This document shows positions 15,135 through 25,900 of a DNA stretch of 64,000 nucleotides, piece by piece. This DNA comes from Micromonospora endolithica. Its GTDB lineage: Bacteria; Actinomycetota; Actinomycetes; Mycobacteriales; Micromonosporaceae. The notes beneath the pieces were generated by a model, which saw only the letters and a program-made list of their open reading frames with translations, did not search any database and was not told the origin of the DNA. Every line of letters begins with the position of its first letter. The first letter of the stretch is position 1. The stretch lies in contig NZ_RBAK01000006.1 in NCBI RefSeq assembly GCF_003626595.1, positions 124,001-188,000 on the forward strand. The letters run 5' to 3'. Both the position numbers and the translations under genes were made by a program.

Positions 15135-18004
15135 CCCCGCACCGACGTGACGTTCGAGAGCCCGGCCGGCGCGCCGGCCGCGGATGGGGCCGGTACGTGG
15201 CCGATGGCGACGAAGTGGTCCAGGCACCGTCCGATGAACTCTCGCCCGACCTCGGGGGCGGACACGTCGTCACCGAGCACCGCGCGTGCCCGGGCGGTGT
15301 CGTAGAGCGGCTCCCGCCATCCGTCGGCGTTGGCCCGCACCCACGGGCCGAGCACCGAGAGCACCAGGTCCCACCGGCCGTCCGGGTCGCGCCGGGACAG
15401 CCGGACCAGTTCGGCGTACCACTGCTCCAGCGGCACCCCGGCGACCTGGTAGCCGCGGTCGGACAGGGCGCCGGCGAGCTCGGCGAAGGTGAACGGCGCC
15501 GCCGCGGTCAGGTGGTACGCCTGCCCGAGCGCGTCCCGGCGGCGGGCGAGCGCGGCGATGCCGGCCGCCACGTGCTCGACCGTCGAGACCGGCAGCGCGA
15601 TGTCGCTCTCCGGGACGAGGCCCAGGGCGACGCAACCCCGCACGATGTCGCTGACCACGTCGCCGACCTTCCACCGGCCGGTCGCCGGACTGCCGACCAG
15701 CCGGGCCGCCCGGGTGAGCACCACCGGCACGCCCCGGGCCGCGGCCTCACCGACGACGCGGTCGGCCACCCACTGCGACTGGATGTAGCCGTTGTAGAGG
15801 TGTGGCGGCGGGGTGTCGACGAAGACCTCCCGACCGGAGCGCTCGTCGTCGCCGAGGTCGGTGACCTCCGCCGGCGACACGTAGTGCACCGGGACGGCTC
15901 CCGCGCTGCCCGACGTGGCCAGTCGCAGCACCTCCCGGGTGCCGTCCACGTTGGTCGGCCGGACCCGCCGGTAGGGCGGCAGGATGTTCACCACCGCGCC
16001 CAGATGGTAGATCTCGTCGAGGTCGTCGGCGAGCGCCCCGAAGGCGTCCGGGCTGAGACCGAGGCGCGGTTGCGACAGGTTCCCGGGCAGCACCTCGATC
16101 CGGGCGTCGAACCCGTCGTCCCAACGGCCGGCGGCGGTCAGTGCCTCCCGTACCCGGCGGCGACCGTCGGCCGGGTCCAGCGAGCGGACCAGGCAGACCA
16201 CGGTGGCGGGCGTGTCGCGCAGCAGCCGTTCCAGCAGGGCGCTACCCAGGTAGCCGGTGCCGCCGGTGAGCAGCACCCGCCGCGGCTCGGCCGCCCACCG
16301 CACCTGCCCCCGGCCGGTGATCGCCGGGTCCAGCACGGCCTCCCGGACCACGTCGACGTGGCCGCGCGGGTCGCGGGCACGGTCGTCGGCGACGCCACCG
16401 GCCTCGATCAGCGCCGCCAGGCGGGCCACGGTCGGCCCGGCGAACAGCGCCTGCAACGGCAACAGGGTCCGCCACTCGTCGTGGATCCGGTTGGCCGCAC
16501 GGGTGCCGAGCAGCGAGTGCAGGCCCAGCTCGACCAGGTTGTCGTCGCGACCGACGTGCGCCAACTGGAGCAGGTCGGCGAAGAGGGCGCTCAGGGCCGC
16601 CTCGGTCTCCGTCCCGGCGGCCGGGGCAAACGCGGCCGGCGCGGCGGCCGGCTGCGCCGTCGGGGCGGCGGCCGGCCGCGCCGGTGCGACCGCGTCCGGG
16701 ATGTCGCCGAGGCGCGCCGGGTCGTCGCGCACGAGGGCGGCGAGCACGTCGTGTACGCCGGCGACCAGCGCCCGCGCCCGGACCGGGTCGACGCGCCGAC
16801 GGTCGTGGATGAGGTGCAGCGGCAGGTCGTCGCCCGGAAGCACCATCAGCACCAGGGGCGTGTGCGGGCGCGTGTGCAGCTGGAAGCCCTCCAGGCCCAG
16901 CCCCTCATCGCCCAGTGTGAACGGCGGCAACGGCATGTTCTGGAAGCCGACGATGCTCTCGAAGAGGTCGGCGCCGGCGGGTGCGCTGCTCCACCGCTGG
17001 ATGTCGGCCAGCCCGGTGGCGGCGTTGTCGCGGACGGCGATGATGTCGTCCTGGATGGCCCGCAGCCAGGCCACCACCGGGCGGTCCGGTTCCAGCGTGC
17101 TGCGTACCGGCACGGTGCCGACCAGACAGCCGACCATCGACTCCGCGCCGGGCAGGTCGGCGGGACGGTGGGCGAAGGTGGTGCCGACGGCGACGTCGGC
17201 GCAGCCGGTGGCCCGCCCCAGCACCAGCGTCCACGCCCCCTGCACCAGGGTGTGCAGGGAGAGCCGGTGCCGCTGCGAGTACGCGCGCAATTCGGCGGCG
17301 AGGTCGCCGAGGGACTCATCGACCCAGTCGAAGGCGGTGTCGCCGGCCGGGGCGGCGTCGGCGTCCAGGCGCAGCGGTGCCGGCTGGTAGCCGGCCAGGT
17401 AGCGGCGCCAGAACGGCCCGGCCGCCTCCGGGTCCTGCCGCTTCCACCAGGCCACGTAGTCGCGGAAGCGTCCCGGCGCCAGCAGCACCGGCTCCCGGCC
17501 CCGCACGTACGCCTTGTAGGCCGCGGTGAAGTCGGACATCATCAGGCCGACCGACCACCCGTCCACCACCAGGTGCGACAGGCGCAGCGCGATCTGGAAG
17601 CGGTCGTCGGCGAGCAGGCACAACCCGACCCGCATGATCGGCGGAGTCTCCAGGTCGAAGCCGCGCCGCCGCTCGTCGCGCAGCAGCTCGTCGAGCAGCC
17701 GCCGCTGCTCGGCGACGGGCAGGTCCCGCCAGTCGTGGGTCTCGCGCGGCAGCGCCGCCCGGGTGTGCACCGCCTGCACCGGCTTGGCGATGCCGTCCCA
17801 GCGGAACGCGGTGCGCAGTGCCGGGTGGCGGTCCACCACCAGCTGCCAGGCCCGCCAGAACGCCTCCTGGTCCGGGCTGCCGGTGAGGGTGAGCACGGTC
17901 TGCTCGACGTAGAAGCCCTCGTCGGGTGCGTACAGGTGGTGGAAGAGCATGCCCTGCTGCATCGGGGTCAGCTCGTAGACGTCGTCCAGGTTGGTACGGC
18001 TCAT
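15131..18004 (-). CDS. NRPS termination protein: C - PCP - reductase-like domain
   Basis: 957 residues. Condensation domain at 1-440: the active-site motif reads SHLVVDG near 144, so the first His of HHxxxDG is Ser but the catalytic second His is kept. PCP at about 465-530 with attachment Ser in LGLHSLLG near 497. Terminal NAD(P)-binding reductase-like domain from about 575, with LLTGGTGYLGSALL. Where short-chain-type terminal reductases have Y-x-x-x-K (GYxxSKW), this protein has GYIQSQW (around residue 745): the Tyr is present but the Lys is Gln, and the Ser/Thr region reads HYVSPAE. Reduction is therefore doubtful; a redox-inactive cyclase (R*) role is possible. There is no A domain, so the Thr-like A enzyme at 11410-12864 probably serves it. 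Starts ATG with GGAGG; overlaps its neighbours. Confidence 0.9.
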   Translation of the reverse strand: MSRTNLDDVYELTPMQQGMLFHHLYAPDEGFYVEQTVLTLTGSPDQEAFWRAWQLVVDRHPALRTAFRWDGIAKPVQAVHTRAALPRETHDWRDLPVAEQRRLLDELLRDERRRGFDLETPPIMRVGLCLLADDRFQIALRLSHLVVDGWSVGLMMSDFTAAYKAYVRGREPVLLAPGRFRDYVAWWKRQDPEAAGPFWRRYLAGYQPAPLRLDADAAPAGDTAFDWVDESLGDLAAELRAYSQRHRLSLHTLVQGAWTLVLGRATGCADVAVGTTFAHRPADLPGAESMVGCLVGTVPVRSTLEPDRPVVAWLRAIQDDIIAVRDNAATGLADIQRWSSAPAGADLFESIVGFQNMPLPPFTLGDEGLGLEGFQLHTRPHTPLVLMVLPGDDLPLHLIHDRRRVDPVRARALVAGVHDVLAALVRDDPARLGDIPDAVAPARPAAAPTAQPAAAPAAFAPAAGTETEAALSALFADLLQLAHVGRDDNLVELGLHSLLGTRAANRIHDEWRTLLPLQALFAGPTVARLAALIEAGGVADDRARDPRGHVDVVREAVLDPAITGRGQVRWAAEPRRVLLTGGTGYLGSALLERLLRDTPATVVCLVRSLDPADGRRRVREALTAAGRWDDGFDARIEVLPGNLSQPRLGLSPDAFGALADDLDEIYHLGAVVNILPPYRRVRPTNVDGTREVLRLATSGSAGAVPVHYVSPAEVTDLGDDERSGREVFVDTPPPHLYNGYIQSQWVADRVVGEAAARGVPVVLTRAARLVGSPATGRWKVGDVVSDIVRGCVALGLVPESDIALPVSTVEHVAAGIAALARRRDALGQAYHLTAAAPFTFAELAGALSDRGYQVAGVPLEQWYAELVRLSRRDPDGRWDLVLSVLGPWVRANADGWREPLYDTARARAVLGDDVSAPEVGREFIGRCLDHFVAIGHVPAPSAAGAPAGLSNVTSVRG

Positions 18005-18732
18005 GCCCGCCTCCGTAGCGGTGTCGGGCCGGCGATCGGGGCTAGCGTGCCGGCCAGGCGCGACAGCAGCTCGTCCCGCGCGGTGCGCAGGAAGAAGTGG
18101 CCGCCGGGGAACATCTGAAGGGCGAACGGGCCGGTCGTGCAGCCCGTCCAGGCGGTGAGCGCGTCGGGGGTGACCCCGACGTCGTCGAAGCCGCCGAACG
18201 CGGTGACCGGGCAGCTGACCGGCAGCCCGCGGTAGGAGTAGTCGTCCACCACGGTGAAGTCGGCCCGCAGCACCGGCAGCAGGATCTCCATCAGCGCGTC
18301 GTGCGCCAAGACCTCCGGCGGTGTGCCGCCGAGGGAGCGGATGTGGTCGCGGAAGCGGTCGTCGGGCAGCGCCGACACCGGCGGCTCGACCCGGGGTACG
18401 CCGGGCGCGCGCATCGCCGCCACGAACAGGTGCTCCGCGACCAGCCCGTAGTAGTGCTCCAGCCGCCGGCACAGCTCGAAGGCGAGCAGCGACCCGTAGC
18501 TGTAGCCGAGCACCGCGAAGCGTTGCCCCGGCCGGGACAGCACCGCGCCCAGCAGCTCGGCGACCAGGGGCTCCAGCCGGTCGACCGGGTCCTCGTGGAA
18601 ACGCAGGCCGCGCCCGGGCAGCTCCAGCGCCTCGATGGTGACGCCGGCCGGAAGACTGTCCGCCCAGTCGGCGAACACCCGCGCGGAGCCGCCGGCGTAC
18701 GGCAGGCAGTAGAGGGTCAGCGGGCTCACCAC
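18001..18732 (-). CDS. Type II thioesterase
   Basis: 243 residues. LYCLPYAGGSA (about residues 7-17) and the nucleophile motif GYSYGS with Ser near 77 are typical of external thioesterases that accompany NRPS/PKS lines; the catalytic His is in GGHFFL near 215. It should clear mis-primed or stalled acyl groups from PCP/ACP domains. Two consecutive GTG codons at 18732 and 18729 compete as start; the second gives the GTGA overlap seen throughout this operon. Because no in-line TE exists in either assembly line, a release role cannot be excluded. Confidence 0.92.
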   Translation of the reverse strand: MVSPLTLYCLPYAGGSARVFADWADSLPAGVTIEALELPGRGLRFHEDPVDRLEPLVAELLGAVLSRPGQRFAVLGYSYGSLLAFELCRRLEHYYGLVAEHLFVAAMRAPGVPRVEPPVSALPDDRFRDHIRSLGGTPPEVLAHDALMEILLPVLRADFTVVDDYSYRGLPVSCPVTAFGGFDDVGVTPDALTAWTGCTTGPFALQMFPGGHFFLRTARDELLSRLAGTLAPIAGPTPLRRRA

Positions 18733-19910
18733 GGCCGCTCACCGCCCGCGCCGACCAGGATCGCGCCGATGGTCCGGAACTGGATGTTGGACGTACCCTC
18801 GTAGATCTTGCCGACCTTGGCGTCCCGGTACAGCTTCTCCACCGGGTGAGCGGTGGTGAACCCGTTGCCGCCCAACGTCTCCACCGCCTGCGACGCGGCG
18901 CGCTCGGCCACCTCGGACGCCAGGTACTTGGCCATCGCGCTGACCCGCAGGCGGTCGGTGGCGGTGCCGTGGTGCAGCACCCGCACCGCGTCGTAGAGCA
19001 GGACGCGGGCCGCCTCCAGCTCGGCGGCGAGCCGCGCCAGCGGGAACAGCACCCCCTGGTACGACACGATCGCCTCGCCGAACTGCTCGCGCCGCTGCGC
19101 ATAGGTCAGCGCCTCGTGCAGCGCCCCGCGGGCCAGCCCGACGAGCTGCGCCGCGATGCCCAGCTTGCCGATGTTGAGCGTCTCCATCGCCAGCAGGTCG
19201 GCGGCGCCCACCCGGCCCAGCACGTTCTCCCGCCCCACCGGCACCCCGTCGAGCCGTACGTCGCAGGTGGAGCTGGCCCGGATGCCGAGCTTGGCCTTCG
19301 GCGGACCGACGGTCAGCCCCGGCGAGTCGCGGTCCACCAGGAACGCGGTCAGCCCGCCGGACGCGCCGTCGACCCGCGCGAACACCAGGAACAGGCCGGC
19401 CTCGGCGGCGCTGGTCGTCCAGCACTTGCGTCCGTGCAGGAGGTATCCCCGGCCGTCGGCCTCGGCGCGGGTGGAGAGCGCGAAGGCGTCGCTGCCGGCC
19501 TGCTCCTCGGAGATCGCGTACGCGCCGGCCAGGCCGGTCGCCAGACGGGGCAGGTAACGGCGTTTCTGGTCGCCGGTGCCGTGGCGCAGCACCGCGCTGG
19601 CCACCAGGGCGTTCTGCACGTCGACGAAGACCGCCACGGCCGGGTCGACGGCGGCCAGTTCCTCGATCGCGATGAGCACCGCGAGCAGGTCGTGGCCGGC
19701 GCCGCCATACGCCCGGGGGACCTCGATGCCCATCAGGCCCGCCGGCACCAGCTTCTTGAGCAGGGTCGGGTCGAGCGCCGACGCGGCGTCCATCTCCCCC
19801 ACCAGGGGGCGTACCTCGGTCTCGGCGAAGTCGCGGACCGCGTCCCGCCAGGCGGCGTGCCGCTCGGACAGCGCGGTGACCGGCAGGCCGATCGTCTCGG
19901 TGGTCGTCAC
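18726..19910 (-). CDS. Acyl-CoA (or acyl-carrier) dehydrogenase
   Basis: 394 residues, full-length for the family. EVPRAYGGAG near 63, the flavin-contact motif AYAISEEQAGSD near 130, WTTSA near 165, and YEGTSNIQ near 370, which supplies the catalytic Glu. The GTG start overlaps the PKS-NRPS stop by 4 nt. In a line containing thiazolines or a fatty-acyl starter, it could oxidise the acyl chain to an alpha,beta-alkene or act on a carrier-bound amino acyl group; which one is not shown. It differs clearly from the second dehydrogenase at 57722-58903. Confidence 0.92.
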   Translation of the reverse strand: MTTTETIGLPVTALSERHAAWRDAVRDFAETEVRPLVGEMDAASALDPTLLKKLVPAGLMGIEVPRAYGGAGHDLLAVLIAIEELAAVDPAVAVFVDVQNALVASAVLRHGTGDQKRRYLPRLATGLAGAYAISEEQAGSDAFALSTRAEADGRGYLLHGRKCWTTSAAEAGLFLVFARVDGASGGLTAFLVDRDSPGLTVGPPKAKLGIRASSTCDVRLDGVPVGRENVLGRVGAADLLAMETLNIGKLGIAAQLVGLARGALHEALTYAQRREQFGEAIVSYQGVLFPLARLAAELEAARVLLYDAVRVLHHGTATDRLRVSAMAKYLASEVAERAASQAVETLGGNGFTTAHPVEKLYRDAKVGKIYEGTSNIQFRTIGAILVGAGGERPW

Positions 19911-22900
19911 AGCTCCTCCATGTCGTCGAGCACCGCGGCCAGGTCGTCGGCGCCGAGGTCGGCGAGCGGGAAGTCACCGGCCGAGACCTGGCCCGCCCCC
20001 TGGTCGCCGCTGTGCGTGGCGATGTCGCGCAGGGCGGTCTCGAAGGCGTCCGCCAGGCTCGGCAGGTCGACCGCCGGGTCGGTGCTGCTCCAGTGGATGT
20101 GCAGGCCACCGGCGTAGTCGACGACGGTGAGCCGGACGGCCGCGCCGAGGCTGTCCCGCTCCCAGCGGGGCCAGGGCGCGGGATTGCCGGGTGGCAGCAG
20201 CCGGGCCAGTCGCGACCCCTCGCCGAAGCGCTCCAGCACGTGCAGGGCGAACCGGGCCGGCCCGTACGCTCCGCCGGTGCTGGAGCGGGTCCAGTCCTTG
20301 ACCGCCGGCAGCAGCACGGCCAGGTCGTCGGTGTCCGCGCGGAGCGCGCCGGGCACCTCGGCGACGGACAGGAACGCGCCCACCGTGCGGGAGGTGTCCA
20401 CCGTGCCGTCGTCCCGCCGATCGCTCACCACCAGCACCGGGCCGTCCAGACCGGTGCGCCCGGCGGCCCGGGTGAGCGCCGCCAGGGCGGTCTCGGTCAG
20501 GCTCAGCCGGTAGCCGCGTCGGGTCGCGTCGGTGAGCCGCTCGGTCTCGTCGGCGCTGAGCTGGCTCACCGCGTGGTGCGGGGGCCCCTCCGGTGCCGCG
20601 GCCGGCTCGACGGCCACGACCGCGGCACCGGCCGCCTGCGGGGACTGCTCGACCCACCGGGTGAACGGGTCGGTCGGCGGGGCCAGTACGACGTTGTCGC
20701 CGTTGCGCAGCTGCTGGGTGATGCTCAGGAACTCGGAGACCACGACCTCCCACGAGCCGGCGTCGACCACCAGCTCCGAGGCGAGCAGGGTGAGCACCCG
20801 GCCGTCCGCGCCGAGGTCGAACAGGGCGGCGGCGAAGACCGTCCCGCGTTCGACGTCGAGTTCCTCGCGCATCTCGTCGGCCATCTGGGCGACCGCCTCG
20901 GCCCGTACCTCGGCCGGCAGCGCGCCCAGTTCGATCACCGGCAGGTGGGCGGAGAACTCGTCGGCCGGCACCGCCGCCTGGCACCAGCCGTCGTCACCGG
21001 TCACCGCGAAGCGGGTACGCAGTGCCGGGTGCCGGCTGATGATCTGGCGGACCGCCTCGCGAGCGGCGTCGACGCACAGCTCCGGCTCGACGTGGAGGTC
21101 GACCCGGTGGGCTCCGGCCGGCAGGCCGGGCGCGGCCACCGCGAGCAGGCGTGACTGGAACGCGGTGACCGGTGTCAGGGCGACCTGGCCGCCCGGGGTG
21201 GTCGCCACGGCGCCGCGCGCCTCCAGCCGTTCGGCCAGGTCCACGATGGACTGCGCCTCGAAGAGGTCCTGGAGCCGCAGGTCGATGCCCTGGTCGTTGA
21301 CCTGGCTGATGATCCGCACACCGATGATCGAGTCGCCACCGAGCTGGAAGAAGTTCGCCCACGGGTCGACCTCGTCGACGCCGATGGCGTGCGCCGCGAT
21401 CTGGCACAGCCGTACCGCCAGCGGCGTCAGCTCGCCCCGTTCCCGCTCGACCGCGACCACCCCGGGTTCGGGGAGGTTGTTGCGGTCGATTTTGCCGTTG
21501 GGGGTGAGGGGGAGTGTGTCGAGGATGGTGATGGTGGTGGGGATCATGTAGGGGGGTAGGTGGGTGGCGGCGTGGGTGCGGATGGTGTCGGTGAGGTGTG
21601 GGTCGTGGTGGTGTTCGGGGTTGGTGATGATGTAGGCGGTGAGGCGGCGGTGGTGGCGGTCGCCGGTGGCGGTGGCGATGGCGGTTTCGACGGCGGGGTG
21701 GGTGGTGAGGGTGTGTTCGATGTCGCCGAGTTCGATGCGGTGGCCGCCGATTTTGACTTGGTGGTCGGTGCGGCCGGCGAATTCGATGGTGCCGTCGGGT
21801 AGGCGTCGGCCGAGGTCGCCGGTGCGGTAGAGGCGTTGGCCGGTGGTGGGGTGGGTGATGAAGGCGTTGGCGGTTTTGTGGGGGTCGTTGTGGTAGCCGT
21901 TGGCGAGGCCGGTGCCGCCGATGTGGAGGTGGCCGGTGACCCAGGTGGGGCATTCTTGGTGGCGGTCGTTGAGGACGTGGAAGGTTTGGTTGGTCATGGG
22001 TCGGCCGTAGGGGATGGAGTCCCAGGTGGGGTCGACGTGGTCGATGTCGTGCAGGATTGACCAGATGGCGGCTTCGGTGGCGCCGCCGAGGCTGGTGGTT
22101 TTGGCGTGTGGGGCGATGGTGGTGATGCGGTGGGGTAGGTCGGTGGGGATCCAGTCGCCGGAGAGTAGGACGCGGCGGAGGGTGGGTGTGGTGTGGCCGG
22201 TGGCTTCGAGGTGTTCGACGAGCATGGCCATGAGGGCGGGTACGGAGTTCCAGAGGGTGATGTGGTGTTGGGTGATGAGGTGGTGCCAGCGGGCGGGGTC
22301 GCGGTTGGCGTCGGGTTCGGGTAGGACGAGGGTGGCGCCGGTGGCGAGGGCGCCGAAGATGTCCCAGACGGAGAGGTCGAAGGACAGGGCGGACAGGCCG
22401 AGGACGGCGTCGTTGGCGGTGACGTGGTAGCGGTTGTTGACGTCGACGCAGGTGTTGACGGCGGCGCGGTGGCAGATGGCGACGCCTTTGGGTCGGCCGG
22501 TGGAGCCGGAGGTGTAGATGATGTAGGCCAGGTCGTCGGGTTGGACCTGGGTGGCTACGGCGGGTGGGGTGTCGGCGACGGCGGTGTCGTCGTCGGCGTT
22601 GACGACCAGGATCGGTAGGCCCGAGCCGGGGTGGCCGGACGTGCCCGCGCGGACCAGGACGGCGGTGCATTCGGCGTGGGTGAGGACGTATTCCTGCCGG
22701 TCGGGTGGGGTTGAGGGGTCGACCGGTACGTAGGCGGCGCCGGCGAGTCCGGCGGCGAGGACGGCGATGATCTGTTCGACGGATTTGTCGATGATCACGG
22801 CGACCTGGTCGCCGCGGGTGACGCCGGCTTCGACGAGGCGGTGGGCGGTGAACGACGCCCTGCTGAGCAGTTGTCCGAAGGTCAGGTGTCGGCCGGAGGC

Positions 22901-25900
22901 GACCACGGCCAGGTCGTCGGGGTGGGCGGTGGCGTGTTCGACCAGTCGGGTCCACAGCAGTCCGGAGGGTATCGGCGCCTGGGTGGCGTTCACCCCGGCG
23001 ACCAGCTCGGCCAGCCCGGCGGGAGACACCTCGGCAGGGCCGGTCCAACCCGTGCCGGAACCGAGCCGGTTGAGCACGTCGACGAAACCGGCGAACATCT
23101 GCTCCACCAACCCGTCCGGAAACAACTCGTCCACGCTGGGCCAGCCGACCACCAGGCCGGCCTCCACCTCCAGTGCCGCGGCGTCGATCCACACCTGCGG
23201 GGTCTGGATCACCTGGTGTTCCAACCGGCCCAGCCAGTCCACCATGGACGACTCGTTGGCCTCGCTCTCGTTGACCAGGGTGCTGGTGAACACCGCCGGC
23301 ATCATCGCCGCGTCGGTGCCGCCGCGCTGGCGGGCCAGCTCGCGCAGGATGTCGACGCCGTTGACGTAGCGGTACTCCAGGTCCTCCCAGTTCTGCTCCT
23401 GCAACCGGCGGGCCACCCCCAGGATGGAATCGTCCTCGACCAGGTCGACCGGCAACAGCGTGAAGGACGCGAACCCGCCGACCAGGCGCTCGACGTCGGG
23501 GTGGACGGGCAGCCGGATGTTGGTGGTCACGTTGAGCGTGAACCGACCCGAGCGGGTCCACCCGCCCAGCACGCACGCGTACGCGGCCAGCAGCACCGCC
23601 GACGGGGTGACACCGTGCGTGGCGGCCTCCCGCTTGACGGTGTCCCACACCGGGGCCGGGATCAGCGCGCTGCGGGGCACGAACTTCGGCTCCCGCACCA
23701 GCTCCGGCGACGTGGCCAGCGGCAGCTCCGGCGGCGCGGGCAGGGTGGCCACCCGCTCGCGCCAGTAGTCCATCGACCGGCGGTAGAGCGAGGTCTCCTT
23801 GAGCTTCTCCGCGGCCAGCCGGTAGTCCCGGAAGGAGATGCCCAGCTCGGGCAACTCCTCGGCCGGCCGCTCGTAGTAGGCGCGCCAGTCCGCGAGCAGG
23901 ATCCGGATGCTGCCCATGTCGGCCATCATCAGCTCGAAGCTGAGGAACAGCCGGGTACACCCGCCCGGCAGTCGCACCACCCGGATCTCGAACAGCGGCC
24001 ACGCGTCCTCGGGCCGCATCTCGTGTGACATCGCCTCGCGCATCTCGGCGAGCCGGACCTCGACCACCTCCGGCGTCTCGTCGCGCAGGTCGACCACGGG
24101 GAAGTCGTACCGGGTGACCTCCGGCAGCACCCGCTGGTGACCGTCGCGGGTGAACACGGCCCGCAGCATGGCGTGCCGGGCCAGCACCCGGTTCCACGCC
24201 TGGTTGAGCCGTTCGACGTCGAGGTCGTCCCGGTCCACCTCCCAGTACATGTGCGCGCCGACGTTGCCCATGCTGAAGTTGCCCATCCGGCCGATCCACT
24301 GGGCCTGCTGGATCTCGCTGAGACCGAACGGCTCGTGCAGGTTCGCCCAGTCCGGCTCCGCCACCGGCATCTCGTCGTCGACCACCGGCGCGGGCGCGGC
24401 CGTGGCCGTGGCTGGCGCGGCCGCGGGCAGCAGCTCGGCGACCACCTCGGCGAGCGCGGCCACGGTCGACGCCTTGACCAGGCGGCGCAGCGGCACCTGC
24501 ACACCGAGGTCCTGCTGGATCCGGGTGACCACCTTGGTGGCGAGCAGCGAGTGGCCGCCCAACTCCACGAAGATGTCGTCGACGCCGATCGGCGCCACCC
24601 CGAGCAGGTCCTGCCAGATGACCGCGATCCGCCGCTCGACGTCGGTCCGCGGAGCCAGGTAGACGGTGGTCAGCGCCGGACGGGTCTCGGCCGCGCCGAA
24701 GTCGATGTCGTCCGGCTCCTCGACCACCATCCCGGGTGCGGTGCCGCCGGTGACGGTGGGTGCCTCGACGAAGTAGCGCCGGCGCTCGAAGGGGTAGGTC
24801 GGCAGGGCGACCCGGCGGCGGCGCGCGCCGTCGTGTACCCCGTCCCAGTCGATCTCCACGCCGCCCAGCCAGAGCCGGCCGACGGCCTCCAGGGCCGCCG
24901 CCTCGTCGGAGCCGTCGGCGTCCGGGGCGCGCATGGTGGGCACGGCCAGCACGCCGCGCGCGTCGGGTGCCAGCCGGGCCAGCGTGCACAGGGTGGTGCC
25001 GGGGCCGACCTCCACCAGCACGCCGGTGCCCTGCTCGCGCAGGCGCACCATCCCGTCGGCGAACCGGACCGGCTCGCGCAGCTGGCCACTCCAGTACTCC
25101 GGGCTGGTGGCGTCCGTGCCGGTCAGCCAGGTGCCGGTGCGCCCGGAGAGGATCGGCGCGGTGGGCACCGCCGGCGCCGCGGCGGCCACCGCGGCGGCGA
25201 ACGGGCCGACGACCGCGTCCATCATCCGCGAGTGGAACGCGTGCGAGGTGTGCAGCATCCGGTGCCCGACACCCTCGGCCTCCAGCGTGGCCGCGAAGGC
25301 TCGTACGTCGTCCCGGCTGCCCGCCACCACGCAGACCTCGGGCGCGTTGAACGCCGCGACGTCCAGGCCCGCCGGCACCCGACCCGCCAGGGCCTCCGGG
25401 GAGAGCGCGACCGACAGCATCGCGCCGGCCGGCTGGGCCCCCATCAGCCGGCCCCGCTCGGCCACCAGCCGGACCGCCTCCTCCGGCTCGAACACGCCGG
25501 CCAGGGTGGCGGCGGTGAACTCGCCGACGCTGTGACCGATCGTCGCGTCGCGGCGCACCCCCCACGAGGTGAGGAGACGGGCCATCGCGTACTCGACGGT
25601 GAACAGCGCCGGCTGGGCGACCGCCGTGTCCGACAGCCGGGTCCGGGCGGCCCGGTCGGCCGGGTCCGCGGCGACCAGCAGGTCGCGCAGGTCGAAACCG
25701 AGCGCCGGCACCAGCACCTCGGCGCAGCGGTCCACCTCGGCGCGGAACACCGGCTCGGTGCGGTAGAGCCCGGCGCCCATGCCCGGATACTGGCTGCCCT
25801 GCCCCGGAAAGAGCCAGGCCACCTCGGGCTCCTCGGCGGACGCCCGGCCGGAGAGGGTACGCGGACCCGCGCCGTCGCCGAGCGCACCGGCGGCGGTGCG

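Noticed and set aside
18004..19102. N-terminal extension of the C-PCP-R protein
   Set aside because: The extension is antisense-type composition overlapping TE and dehydrogenase genes in another frame; the ATG at 18004 has GGAGG and begins a typical C domain.
21480..22560. GT-rich low-complexity look suggesting a simple-sequence repeat
   Set aside because: It is the complement of C-ending codons in a normal A-domain coding sequence, not a tandem repeat.
21560..22733. A series of plus-strand frames (Gly/Val-rich) repeated exactly at 27877-29050
   Set aside because: They are antisense to the duplicated Cys A domain; their repetition only reflects the 1,671-bp repeat, and they have no ribosome sites.
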